This document shows positions 34,125-44,320 of a DNA stretch of 64,000 bases, in pieces (within the stretch, counting starts at the first letter, position 1; each line of letters opens with the position of its first letter). The position numbers and the translations under genes were made by a program. Source of the stretch: Porphyra umbilicalis (Eukaryota > Rhodophyta > Bangiophyceae > Bangiales > Bangiaceae). The stretch spans positions 1-64,000 of the forward strand of contig KV918899.1 of assembly GCA_002049455.2 (NCBI GenBank), read 5' to 3'. The notes under the pieces were generated by a model, which saw only the letters and a list, made by a program, of their open reading frames with translations, had not been told where the DNA came from and did not search any database.

Positions 34125-36347
34125 ATGGACGATCCACTCGACGTTTCTGCGGCTGCGATGCTGGTGGACCCCATGGACGGCGAAGTTGCCACCGCGGTGG
34201 CGGCCCACATGCAGGCGCTGTGGCGCTATCGTCGTCGCATCCGCCGGTCGCGGCTCGGCCGGCGGCGGTATATTGGGTCGGTGCCTGGTCGCCGGCCGAA
34301 CAAGAACCGTGATTTTCGATCAGGTTTGCGAGCTATTTTGAGGGACTATTTTGGATTGGACGGCTCCCCTCCCGTATACGACGAGGCGGACTTTGAGAGA
34401 CGGTTCCGTGTGCCCCGGTCAGTGTTTTTGCGTATCTACCACGCCGTGAAGGGTCGCCCCTTCTTTGCGCAACGTATTGACGCGACGGGCAGACCGCAGG
34501 CACACCCCTTGCAAAAGGTGGTGGCTGCTTTCCGAGTGATTGCTTACGGAGAGGCGCTCGATCGAACTGATGAATACGTTCGTTTGTCCGCATCGACCAT
34601 AGCTATGTCTGTTCGAGAGCTTCTACGTTTCATTGTGGATGAGTTGGGTCCGGCTTATTTGCGTCCCCCCACTCCGGCCGAGCTGGAGCGTATCCTGGAG
34701 CGCAATGCGCAACGGGGATTGCCTGGGTGTATGGGATCGCTGGACTGCAGCCATTGGGAGTGGGCGAACTGCCCCAAGGCGTTTGCCGGCATGTATCAGA
34801 ATCGGCACGGCAAACGCTCTGTGGTAATGGAGACTGTTTGCGATGAGGACCTATGGATATGGCATTTATTTGTTGGTCGCCCTGGTTCTCAGAATGACCT
34901 CAATGTTATGCATGCTTCCCCTCTGTATTTGTCTGTGACGGGAGGCGAGTGGCCGCCTCGTACGTTTTCATACTCAGCTAACGGCACCACCCGCACGCTC
35001 TTGTATTATCTGGTTGATGGAATTTACCCTCCCTTTGCATTTTTCGTGTCTCCGTTCCCCGACCCCACCACAGAAGTTGAGACGACATTCAACCGGCTCC
35101 AAGAAGCTTTGAGGAAAGATGTGGAACGGCTATATGCTGTTCTAACTGCACGCTTCCACATCTCTTTACACCCCGCACGGCATGTCACCGTCGAGTCAAT
35201 GGTCACCGTCGCGAAGGCGGTGGCCATCTTACACAATATGGTGACGGAGAAGCGACGCGATGGGTACGTGTCACGCTCTCGAATGGCCGCCGCTGCCCAG
35301 GCGGCGGCCGGCGGTAGCGGCGGCGGAGGCGCAGTCGGTGGCGGAGCCGAGGGCGTGGGGAACGGGGCTGCTGAGACCCCGGCCGCGGCCGGTAGTGCGG
35401 CCGGCGCTGCGGCCGGCGACGGGGTTGGTGGGGGTGGCGGTGGTGGGACGGGTATGATGGCTGATGGTGGTGCTCCCGCCGCCGGTGTTGGCGCAGCCGG
35501 CGGCGGGGCTGGTGGGGGTGGGGGCGGTGGGACGGGTATGATGGTTGATGGTGGTGGTTCCGCCGCCGGTGTTGGTGCAGCCGGCGGCGGGGCTGGTGGG
35601 GGTGGCAGTGGTGGGACGGGTATGATGGTTGATGGTGGTGCTCCCGCCGCCGGTGTTGGCGCAGCCGGCGGCGGGGCTGGTGGGGGTGGGGGCGGTGGGA
35701 CCGGTATGATGGTTGATGGTGGTGGTCCCGCTGCCGGTGTTGGTGCAGCCGGCGGCGGGGCTTGTGGGGATGGCGGTGGTGGGACGGGTATGATGGCTGA
35801 TGGTGGTGCTCCCGCCGCCGGTGTTGGCGCAGCCGGCGGCGGGGCTGGTGGGGGTGGGGGCGGTGGGACGGGTATGATAGCTGATGGTGGCAGGCAAGCC
35901 GCCGGTGTTGGCGCTGCCGGCGGCGGGGCCGCTGGTGGTGGGGGCGGTGGGACGGATCCGACGGGAGGCGGAGGCAGCCACGCCGCCGGCGGCGGTGCGG
36001 CTGGGGGCAGTCCGCAGAGCAATGCGAACAGTCCTGGGGGCAGCGACGGCCCGCCAGCGGGTGTGGCCGCCCCTGTCATCGCGCCGGCCGGCGCGCTTCC
36101 TGCCGGAAGTTTTGGCCACGCGCTGAACGCTTGGGCGGAGGCACGGGACGAGGAGGAGCACGAACGCCTGAGGCATGACCTTGCTGAACACGTGTGGGTG
36201 GAGAGAAGCACGCTTCTTGCGCCCTACGTGGGGGAAAAAAAGATTTTCTTTTTTTCCCTGCTGCGCAGGGTTTTTTTTTCCTTCGATAACGACGTCAGGA
36301 GAGGATGTTTTGGGGGGGCGGCGGACAGGGTCGACGTCTGCATGTGA
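34125..36347 (+). CDS. PIF/Harbinger (HARBI1/ALP1-like) DDE transposase with Gly-rich repeat tail
   Basis: The catalytic protein of the surrounding element, 740 residues in one frame. The N-terminal 60 residues are basic with the GRRPNKNRDF motif common before the core. DDE_Tnp_4 landmarks are GCMGSLDCSHWEW (D207), GRPGSQNDLNVMHAS (D258), YYLVDGIYPPFAFF and QEALRKDVERLYAVL (candidate catalytic E334). The core ends near residue 380 (AILHNMVTEKRRDGY). An unusual 300-residue tail follows, built from Gly/Ala-rich sequence including six copies of a 28-residue unit (84 bp, 35448-35951) with core TGMMVDGGGPAAGVGAAGGG. The last 40 residues run into the inverted repeat that borders the 144-bp array, so the native C terminus may have been altered by the array's growth. 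Confidence 0.93.
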   Translation: MDDPLDVSAAAMLVDPMDGEVATAVAAHMQALWRYRRRIRRSRLGRRRYIGSVPGRRPNKNRDFRSGLRAILRDYFGLDGSPPVYDEADFERRFRVPRSVFLRIYHAVKGRPFFAQRIDATGRPQAHPLQKVVAAFRVIAYGEALDRTDEYVRLSASTIAMSVRELLRFIVDELGPAYLRPPTPAELERILERNAQRGLPGCMGSLDCSHWEWANCPKAFAGMYQNRHGKRSVVMETVCDEDLWIWHLFVGRPGSQNDLNVMHASPLYLSVTGGEWPPRTFSYSANGTTRTLLYYLVDGIYPPFAFFVSPFPDPTTEVETTFNRLQEALRKDVERLYAVLTARFHISLHPARHVTVESMVTVAKAVAILHNMVTEKRRDGYVSRSRMAAAAQAAAGGSGGGGAVGGGAEGVGNGAAETPAAAGSAAGAAAGDGVGGGGGGGTGMMADGGAPAAGVGAAGGGAGGGGGGGTGMMVDGGGSAAGVGAAGGGAGGGGSGGTGMMVDGGAPAAGVGAAGGGAGGGGGGGTGMMVDGGGPAAGVGAAGGGACGDGGGGTGMMADGGAPAAGVGAAGGGAGGGGGGGTGMIADGGRQAAGVGAAGGGAAGGGGGGTDPTGGGGSHAAGGGAAGGSPQSNANSPGGSDGPPAGVAAPVIAPAGALPAGSFGHALNAWAEARDEEEHERLRHDLAEHVWVERSTLLAPYVGEKKIFFFSLLRRVFFSFDNDVRRGCFGGAADRVDVCM
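35448..35951 (+). repeat. 84-bp tandem repeats in the transposase tail
   Basis: Six in-frame copies of 84 bp, each encoding 28 residues beginning GTGMM. Each copy contains the inverted-repeat core CCGCCGGTGTTGGCGCAG followed by CCGGCGGCGGG, which is nearly the same as the core of the 144-bp array downstream. Confidence 0.9.
36247..36282 (+). repeat. Left copy of the inverted repeat bracketing the 144-bp array
   Basis: Reads TCTTTTTTTCCC, TGCTGCGCAGGG, then T9 and CCT. It includes a CCCTGC/GCAGGG stem followed by a T run. The reverse complement, with small differences, is at 42893-42926. Confidence 0.75.
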
Positions 36348-36348
36348 C

Positions 36349-39300
36349 TAACCCGCCGCTGGAGTCGGCGAGACAGGCGGCGCACGTATGCGGCGGGCAT
36401 GTGAAGGGGCGGATTGCCGCCGGCGTCGGTATTGCCGGCGGCGGCTCTGCGTGTTGGGGGGGGGGTGACCATGGGGGGCGTCCACTTGTGACTGCTCCAC
36501 CGCCGGCGTTTGCAAGACCGGCGGCGGGCGTGTCAGGCGGGGAGGGGTGCTGGTGTGTCGCCGCCGGCGTCGGTATTGCCGGCGGCGGCTCTGCGTGTTG
36601 GGGCGGGGGCCGGCACGGTGGGCGTCTACTTGTGACTGGTCCGCCGCCGGCGTTAACAAGACCGGCGGCGGGCGTGTCAGACGGGGAGGGGTGCTGGTGT
36701 ATCACCGCCGGCGTCGATATTGCCGGCGGCCGCTCTGCCTGCTGGGGGGGGTCCGGAACGAGGGGCGTCCACGTGAGAGTCCTCCGCCGCCGGCGTTGGC
36801 AAGACCGGCGGCGGGCGTGTCGGACGGGGAGGGGTGCTGGTGTGTAGCCGCTGGTGTCGGTAATGACATCAGCGGCTCTGCGTATTGGGGGGAAGGTGGC
36901 CATGGGGGGCGTCCACTTGTGACTGGTCCGCCGCCGGCGTTGGCAAGACCGGCGGCGGGCGTGTCAGGCGGGGAGGGGTGCTGGTGTGTCGCCACCGGCG
37001 TCGGTATTGCCGGCGGCGGCTTCGCCTGCTGGGGGGGGGGGCGGACCGGGGGGCGTCCACGTGTGAGTTGTCCGCCGCCGGCGTTGGCAAGACCGGCGGC
37101 GGGCGTGTCAGGCGGGGAGGGGTGCTTGTGTATCGCCGCCGGCGTCGGTATTGCCGGCGGGGGCTTTGCGTGTTGAGGGGAGGGCGGGCACGGGGGGCGT
37201 CCACTTGTGACTTGTCCGCCGCCGGCGTTGGCAAGACCGGCGGCGGGCGTGTCAGGCGGGGAGCGGTGCTGGTGTGTCGCCACCGGCGTCGGTATTGCCG
37301 GCGGCGGCTCTGGCTGCTGGGGGGGGGGCGGAACGGGGGGCGTCCACGTGTGAGGTCTCCGCCACCAGCGTTGGCAAGACCGGCGGCGGGCGTGTCAGGC
37401 GGGGAGGGGTGCTGGTGTGTCGCCACCGGCGTCGGTATTGCGGGCGGCGGCTCTGCCTGCTGGGGGGGGGGGTGGAACGGGGGGCGTCGACGTGTGAGTT
37501 CTCCGCCGCCGGCGTTGGCAAGACCGGCGGCGGGCGTGTCAGGCGGGGAGGGGTGCTGGTGTGTCGCCACCGGCGTCGGTATTGCCGGCGGCGGCTCTGC
37601 CTGCTGGGGGGGGGGGCGGAACGGGGGGCGTCCACGTGTGAGTTCTCCGCCGCCGGCGCTGGCAAGACCGGCGGCGGGCGTGTCAGGCGGGGAGTGGTGC
37701 TGGTGTGTAGCCACCGGCGTCGGTATTGCCGGCGGGGGCTTTGCGTGTTGAGGGGAGTGCGGGCACGGGGGGCGTCCACTTGTGACTGGTCCGCCGCCGG
37801 CGTTGGCAAGACCGGCGGCGGGCGTTTCAGGCGGGGAGGGGTGCTGGTGTGTCGCCACCGGCGTCGGTATTGCCGGCGGCGGCTCTGCCTGCTGGGGGGG
37901 GGGGCGGAACGGGGGGCGTCCACGTGTGAGTTCTCCGCCGCCGGCGTTGGCAAGACCGGCGGCGGGTGTGTCAGGCGGGGAGGGGTGCTGGTGTGTCGCC
38001 ACCGGCGTCGGTATTGCCGGCGGCGGCTCTGCCTGCTGGGGGGGGGGCCGGAACGGGGGGCGTCCACGTGTGAGTTCTCCGCCGCCGGCGTTGGCAAGAC
38101 CGGCGGCGGGCGTGTCAGGCGGGGAGCGGTGCTGGTGTATCGCCGCCGGCGTCGGTATTGCCGGCGGCGGCTCTGCCTGCTGGGGGGGGGGGTGGAACGG
38201 GGGGCGTCGACGTGTGAGTTCTCCGCCGCCGGCGTTGGCAAGACCGGCGGCGGGCGTGTCAGGCGGGGAGGGGTGCTGGTGTATCGCCGCGGGCGTCGGT
38301 ATTGCCGGCGGCGGATTTTCGTGTTGGGGGGAGGGCGGGCACGGGGGTCGTCAACTTGTGACTGGTCCGCAGCCGGCGTTGTCACGACCGGCGGCGGGCG
38401 TGTCAGGCGGGGAGGGGTGCTGGTGTATCGCCGCCGGCGTCGGTTTTGCCGGCGGCGTCTCTGCGTGTTGGGGGGGGGGCGAACACGGGGGGCGTCCACG
38501 TGTGAGGTCTCCGCCGCCGGTGTCGGTAAGACCGGCGGCGGGTGTGTCTGGCTGGGAGGGGTGCTGGTGTATCGCCGCCGGCGTCGGTATTGCCGGCGGC
38601 GGCTTTGCGTGTTGGGGGGAGGGCGGGCACGGGGGGCGTCCTTTTGTGACTGGTCCGCCTCCGGAGTTGGCAAGACCGGCGGCGGGCGTGTCAGGCGGGG
38701 AGGGGTGCTGGTGTGTCACCGCCGGCGCCGGTATTGCCGGCGGCGGCTCTGCGTGTTGGTGGGGGGGCCGGCACGGGGGGCGTCCACTTGTGACTGGTCC
38801 GCCGCCGGAGTTGGCAAGACCGGCGGCGGGCGTGTCAGGCGGGGAGGGTTGCTGGTGTGTCGCCACCGGCATCGGTATTACCGGCGGCGGCTCTGCCTGC
38901 TGAAGGGGGGGGCGGAACGGGGGGCGTCCACGTGTGAGTTCTCCGCCGCCGGCGTTGGCAAGACCGGCGGCGGGCGTGTCAGGCGGGGAGGGGTGCTGGT
39001 GTATCGCCGCCGGCGTCGGTATTGCCGGCGGCGGCTTTGCGTGTTGGGGGGAGGGCGGGCACGGGGGGCGTCCTTTTGTGACTGGTCCGCCGCCAGCGTT
39101 GGCAAGACCGGCGGCGGGCGTGGCAGACGGGGAGGGGTGCTGGTGTATCGCCGCCGGCGTCGGTTTTGCCGGCGGCGTCTCTGCGTGTTGGGGGGGGGGC
39201 GGGCACGGGGGACGTCCACGTGTGAGTTCTCCGCCGCCGGCGTCGGTAAGACCGGCGGCGGGTGTGTCAGGCGGGGAGGGGTGCTGGTGTTTCGCCGCCG

Positions 39301-42300
39301 GCGTCGGTATTGCCGGCGACGGCTCTGCGTGCTGGGGGGGGGGCCGGAACGGGGGGCGTCCACGTGCGAGTTCTCCACCGCCGGCGTTGGCAAGACCGGC
39401 GGCGGGGGTGTCAGGCGGGGAGGGGTGCTGGTGTGTCACCGCCGGTGTCGTTATTGCCGGCGGCGGATCTGCATGTTGGTAGGGGGGCCGGCACGGGGGG
39501 CGTCCACTTGTGACTGGTCCGCCGCCGGAGTTGGCAAGACCGGCGGCGGGCGTGTCAGGCGGGGAGGGGTGCTGGTGTGTCGCCGCCGGCGTCAGTAGTG
39601 CCGGCGGCGGCTCTGCCTGCTGGGGGGGGGGCCGGCACGGGGGGCGTCCACTTGTGACTGGTCCGCCGCCGGCGTTGGCAAGACCGGCGGCGGGCGTGTC
39701 AGGCGGGGAGGGGTGCTGGTGTGTCGCCACCGGCGTCGGTATTGCCGGCGGCCGCTCTGCCTGCTGGGGGGGGTGGTGGAACGGGGGGCGTCCACGTGTG
39801 AGTGCTCCGCCGCCGGCGTTGGCAAGACCGGCGGCGGGCGTGTCAAACGGGGCGGGGTGCTGGTGTGTCGCCGCCGGCGTCGGTATTGCCGACGGCGGCT
39901 CTGCCTGCTGGGGGGGGCGCCGGAACGGGGGGCGACCACGTGTGAGTTCTCCGCCGCCGGCGTCGGTAAGACCGGCGGCGGGTGTGTCAGGTGGGGAGGG
40001 GTGCTGGTGTTTCGCCGCCGGCGTCGGTATTGCCGCCGACGGCTCTGCGTGCTGGGGGGGGGGCCGGAACGGGGGGCGTCCACGCGTGAGTTCTCCGCCG
40101 CCGGCGTTGGCAAGACCGGCGGCGGGCGTGTCAGGCGGGGAAAGGTGCTGGTGTGTCGCCACCGGCGTCGGTATTGCCGGCGGCGGCTCTGCCTGCTGGG
40201 GGGAGTGGTGGAACGGGGGGCGTCCACGTGTGAGCTCCCCGCCGCCGGCGTTGGCGAGACCGGCGGCGGGCGTGTCAGACGGGGCGGGGTGCTGGTGTGT
40301 CGCCGCCGGCTTTGGTATTGCCGGCGGCGGCTCTGCCTGCTGGGGGGGGGCCGGAACGGGGGGCGACCACGTGTGAGTTCTCCGCCGCCGGCGTTGGCAA
40401 GACCGGCGGCGGGCGTGTCAGGCGGGGAGGGGTGCTGGTGTGTCGCCACCGGCGTCGGTATTGCCGGCGGCGGCTCTGCCTGCTGGGGGGAGTGGTGGAA
40501 CGGGGGGCGTCCACGTGTGAGCTCCCCGCCGCCGACGTTGGCGAGACCGGCGGCGGGCGTGTCAGACGGGGCGGGGTGCTGGTGTGTAGCCGCCGGCGTC
40601 GGTAGTGCCGGCGGCGGCTCTGCCTGCTGGGGGTGGGGCCGGAACGGGGGGCGACCACGTGTGAGTTCTCCGCCGCCGGCGTTGGCAAGACCGGCGGCGG
40701 GCGTGTCAGGCGGGGAGGGGTGCTGGTGTGTCGCCACCGGCGTCGGTATTGCGGGCGGCGGCTCTGCCTGCTGGGGGGGGGGGTGGAACGGGGGGCGTCG
40801 ACGTGTGAGGTCTCCGCCGCCGGCGTTGGCAAGACCGGCGGCGGGCGTGTCAGGCGGGGAGGGGTGCTGGTGTATCGCCGCCGGCGTCGGTAGTGCCGGC
40901 GGCGGCTTTGCATGCTGGGGGGGGGCCGGAACGGGGGGCGTCCACGTGTGAAATACCCGCCGCCGGCGTTGGCAAGACCGGCGGCGGGCGTGTCAGGCGG
41001 GGAGGGGTGCTGGTGTGTCGCCACCGGCGTCGGTATTGCCGGCAACGTCTTTGCGTGTTGGGGGGGGGGCCGGCACGGGGGGCGTCCGCTTGTGACTGGT
41101 CCGCCCCCGGCGTTGGCAAGACCGGCGGCGGGCGTGTCAGGCGGGGAGGGGTGCTGGTGTATCGCCGCCAACGTCGGTACTGCCGGCGGCGGATCTGCCT
41201 GCTGGGGGGAGGGCGGGCACGGGGGGCGACCACTTGTGACTGGTCCGCCGCCAGCGTTGGCAAGACCGGCGGCGGGCGTGTCAGGCGGAGAGGGGTGCTT
41301 GTGTATCGCTGCGGGCGTCGGTATTGCCGGCGGCGGCTTTGCGTGTTGGGGGAAGGGCGGGCACAGGTGCTGGTCTGTCGCCACCGGCGTCGGTATTGCC
41401 GGCGGCGGCTCTGCCTGCTGGGGGGGGGGGTGGAACGGGGGGCGTCGACGTGTGAGTTCTCTGCCGCCGGCGTTGGCAAGACCGGCGGCGGGCGTGTCAG
41501 GCGGGGAGGGGTGCTGGTGTGTCGCCACCGGCGTCGGTATTGCGGGCGGCGGCTCTGCCTGCTGGGGGGGGGGGTGGAACGGGGGGCGTCGACGTGTGAG
41601 TTCTCCGCCGCCGGCGTTGGCAAGACCGGCGGCGGGCGTGTCAGGCGGGGAGGGGTGCTGGTGTATCGCCGCCGGCGTCGGTAGTGCCGGCGGCGGCTCT
41701 GCCTGCTGGGGGGGGGGCCGGAACGGGGGGCGTCCACGTGTGAAATACCCGCCGCCGGCGTTGGCAAGACCGGCGGCGGGCGTGTCAGGCGGGGAGGGGT
41801 GCTGGTGTGTCGCCACCGGCGTCGGTATTGCCGGCGGCGTCTTTGCGTGTTGGGGGGGGGGGCCGGCACGGGGGGCGTCCACTTGTGACTGGTCCGCCCC
41901 CGGCGTTGGCAAGACCGGCGGCGGGCGTGTGAGGCGGGGAAGGGTGCTGGTGTATCGCCGCCAACGTCGGTACTGCCGGCGGCGGCTCTGCCTGCTGGGG
42001 GGAGGGCGGGCACGGGGGGCGACCACTTGTGACTGGTCCGCCGCCTGCGTTGGCAAGACCGGCGGCGGGCGTGTCAGGCGAGGAGCGGTGCTGGTGTGTC
42101 GCCGCCGGCGTCGGTATTGCCGGCGGCGGCTATGCCTGCTGGGGGGGGGGCCGGAACGGGGGGCGTCCACGTGTGAGTTCCCCGCCGCCGGCGTTGGCAA
42201 GACCGGCGGCGGGCGTGTCAGGCGGAGAGGGGTGCTTGTGTATCGCTGCGGGCGTCGGTATTGCCGGCGGCGGCTTTGCGTGTTGGGGGAAGGGCGGGCA

Positions 42301-42740
42301 CGGGTGCTGGTGTGTCGCCAACGGCGCCGGTATTGCCGGCGGCGGCTCTGCCTGCTGGGGGGGGGGACGGAACGGGGGGCGTCCACGTGTGAGTTCTTCG
42401 CCGTTGGCGTTGGCAAGACCGGCGGCGGGCGTGTCAGGCGGGGAGGGGTGCTGGTGTATCGTCGCCGGCGTCGGTAATGCCGGCGGCGGCTCTGCCTGCT
42501 GGGGGGGGTCCGGAACGAGGGGCTTCAACGTGTGAGTTCTCCGCCGCCGGCGTTGGCAAGACCGGCGGCGGGCGTGTCGGGCGGGGAAGGGTGCTGGTGT
42601 GTCGCCGCCGGCGTCGGTATTGCCGGCGGCGGCTCTGCGTGTTGGGGGGGGGGCGGGCACGGGTGGCGTCCACGTGGGACTGCTTTGCCGCCGGCGTTTA
42701 CAAGACCGGCGGCGGGTGTTTGGAGCGCGGGAGGGACATG
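36349..42740. repeat. 144-bp minisatellite array, about 44 copies
   Basis: Head-to-tail units measured as 143 to 144 bp between successive GGCGGGG marks (37255, 37398, 37542, 37686, 37830, 37974), running from the transposase stop to about 42740. Each unit has two GC-rich inverted repeats: CCGCCGCCGG(9 nt)CCGGCGGCGG, and CGCCNCCGGC(9 nt)GCCGGCGGCG. A G run of variable length (6-11) lies in each unit. At 144 bp (48 codons) with almost no stop codons, frames remain open for up to 774 codons on the plus strand and over 700 on the minus strand, encoding CWCVATGVGIAGGG- or TPAAGLANAGGG-type repeats. No start context or family similarity supports translation, so I treat it as non-coding satellite. 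Confidence 0.95.
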
Positions 42741-42892
42741 GCCTGTTGCCGCCGGCGTCCGTGCGCCGTCATGTGTGGGGGGAGTAGCGCCCGTCGCCGG
42801 TGTTTGTGCGAGGTATTCTTCAGTGGCAGGGAATGCAGGGGATCCACGAGAGGTGTTACGCATTCGTGATAGGATGCGCGGTGCACAGAAGT

Positions 42893-42926
42893 AGGAAAAA
42901 AAACCCTGCCCAACGGGGAAAAAAGA
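42893..42926 (-). repeat. Right copy of the inverted repeat bracketing the 144-bp array
   Basis: On the plus strand it reads AGGAAAAAAAACCCTGCC, then CAACGGGGAAAAAAGA. Its reverse complement matches 36247-36282 apart from single-base T-run differences and a few loop bases. It sits just downstream of the accessory gene's stop. Confidence 0.75.
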
Positions 42927-42976
42927 CCTTTGGCACGCTAAAGAACAAAGCACATACACATCAAACACTACAGGGA

Positions 42977-44320
42977 CTAGGAATGGTCATCGTCCCCACC
43001 GGCCTCTCGAACAGCACAGTCGGCGTCGTCCGCCGCCTTGTCGTGGTGCATGGGCACCAAGTACACCTCATCATCGTCATCCAAAGTGCCTCGGCCTGTC
43101 GACTTGGGAACAGGATCTGTCGTCGCAGGCGCCGCCGGCGTGTTGTGCCCAGACGCCGGCGGCGATTGCACCTCGGACTCGACTGCCGCCGGCTTGTTGC
43201 CGGCCGGCGGCGGCGGATGCACCTCCGACACGTCCGCCGGTGCGGTCGACGACCTCGCATGCTCCTCGCACTCGACTGCCGCCGGCTTGCTGCCGACTGG
43301 CGGCGGCGGATGCACCTCGGACACGGCGGCCGGTGCGGTCGACGATCCCGCGTCCGTCGCCAAGGCGGCGGCCGTCCCCGCCGGGCCCGATGACATCGCC
43401 GGCGGGGACGAGGACAAGTCCATGCCAGCCGCCGCCATCAGCTTGCGCGCGTGCATCTTGCGGAAGGCAATCGCCTCTGGGGTGTCGCGCATCTCCGCGG
43501 TGTTGAAAAGCGCCGCAGTTTTCCGCTCCGTCGTTGCCCGCGCCAGCGCCAGCAGAGCGTCCGAGCTGTCCTTGAGTGTCCGCGACGCGCGGATGTCCTC
43601 ACTCATCTCCCGCTTGGCCGCCTTGGAACCGCGCGGACGTGACTGGAAGGCACCCGCCGCCGGCGGCCCGTTCTCCTCCTCGTCCGAGTCGATTTGGGAG
43701 GCACGGCCGCCGGCAGACACGCTTGAGGAGCCGGCGCCGCCAGCGCCGCCGTTTGCGGCGGCGGCGCCGGCGGCGCCGCTAAACTTGTCGACGTGGCGTA
43801 ACACCCGCCAACACGACACCCACGGGCAGGTCGTCTGCTTCGCCTTCCGCTTCGTTGTCTTGCCCTTCGCCTTGTCAGATGCCCAGTCCTTCCGCATCGC
43901 CTCGTAAATGTTGAGCCCGCAGAAGCGCGCCACAGAGGCGCTGATCAAATCCTCGTCGCTTGGGTTGCCTGTCAGCGACAGCCGCTTATCGGCCAAGTAG
44001 TGCGAGCCAAACTCGCTCACCCCTCTCCGGACCTTGTCCCACTGCTTCTGCGCCCCCCCGACACCGCGCTCGGTGCGCCGTCGAGCGCCAGGGCGACCGG
44101 CCAATAGGCGCTTCCACTCCCCGACCACCTCCGCCCAAAAGGTTGTCCCAGTCTGGTCCGATCCTCTCACAGCGTCCAATGATGTAGACAGATAGGCCCG
44201 GCTGAGGGCCACCCGCTCCTCGTCCGTCCAGCCAAGCCCAGTCCCCATGGCAGCCGGCGCGTAGGTGGCGGCAAGCAGGTCGGCGCCCCCGCCGCCACCC
44301 ACAGGTGGAGAACGGGGCAT
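42977..44320 (-). CDS. Harbinger accessory protein, Myb/SANT-like (NAM-associated type)
   Basis: DNA-binding partner of the Harbinger transposase; in other elements such a protein carries the transposase to the element ends and into the nucleus. The Myb-like trihelix region begins GLGWTDEERVALSRAYLSTS, continues FWAEVVGEWKRLL and AQKQWDKVRRGVSEF, and reaches CPWVSCWRVLRHVDKF (about residues 28-190 from ATG 44320). A C-terminal helical block (RASRTLKDSSDALLALAR through FRKMHARKLMAAAG) matches the NAM-associated C-terminal type. An acidic Ser/Pro tail ends DDDDEVYLVPMHHDK...DDDHS. The frame is intact for 447 residues from the Met at 44320; it probably extends upstream through a frame junction (next entry). 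Confidence 0.82.
   Translation of the reverse strand: MPRSPPVGGGGGADLLAATYAPAAMGTGLGWTDEERVALSRAYLSTSLDAVRGSDQTGTTFWAEVVGEWKRLLAGRPGARRRTERGVGGAQKQWDKVRRGVSEFGSHYLADKRLSLTGNPSDEDLISASVARFCGLNIYEAMRKDWASDKAKGKTTKRKAKQTTCPWVSCWRVLRHVDKFSGAAGAAAANGGAGGAGSSSVSAGGRASQIDSDEEENGPPAAGAFQSRPRGSKAAKREMSEDIRASRTLKDSSDALLALARATTERKTAALFNTAEMRDTPEAIAFRKMHARKLMAAAGMDLSSSPPAMSSGPAGTAAALATDAGSSTAPAAVSEVHPPPPVGSKPAAVECEEHARSSTAPADVSEVHPPPPAGNKPAAVESEVQSPPASGHNTPAAPATTDPVPKSTGRGTLDDDDEVYLVPMHHDKAADDADCAVREAGGDDDHS

Noticed and set aside
36255-36279. Bacterial-type rho-independent terminator (CCCTGC-TGC-GCAGGG-T9)
   Set aside because: The shape fits, but this is eukaryotic nuclear DNA inside a transposon gene. 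I list it only as part of the inverted repeat around the array.
37274-39598. 774-codon open frame (and similar minus-strand frames over 600 codons) in the 36-42.7 kb array
   Set aside because: They follow from a stop-poor 144-bp tandem unit whose length is a multiple of three. Several frames on both strands are open at once, with no start context or family match.
36349-42740. CRISPR array or centromeric satellite
   Set aside because: Units are contiguous with no unique spacers. The array is confined inside one transposon between its two genes, which fits neither a CRISPR nor a centromere.
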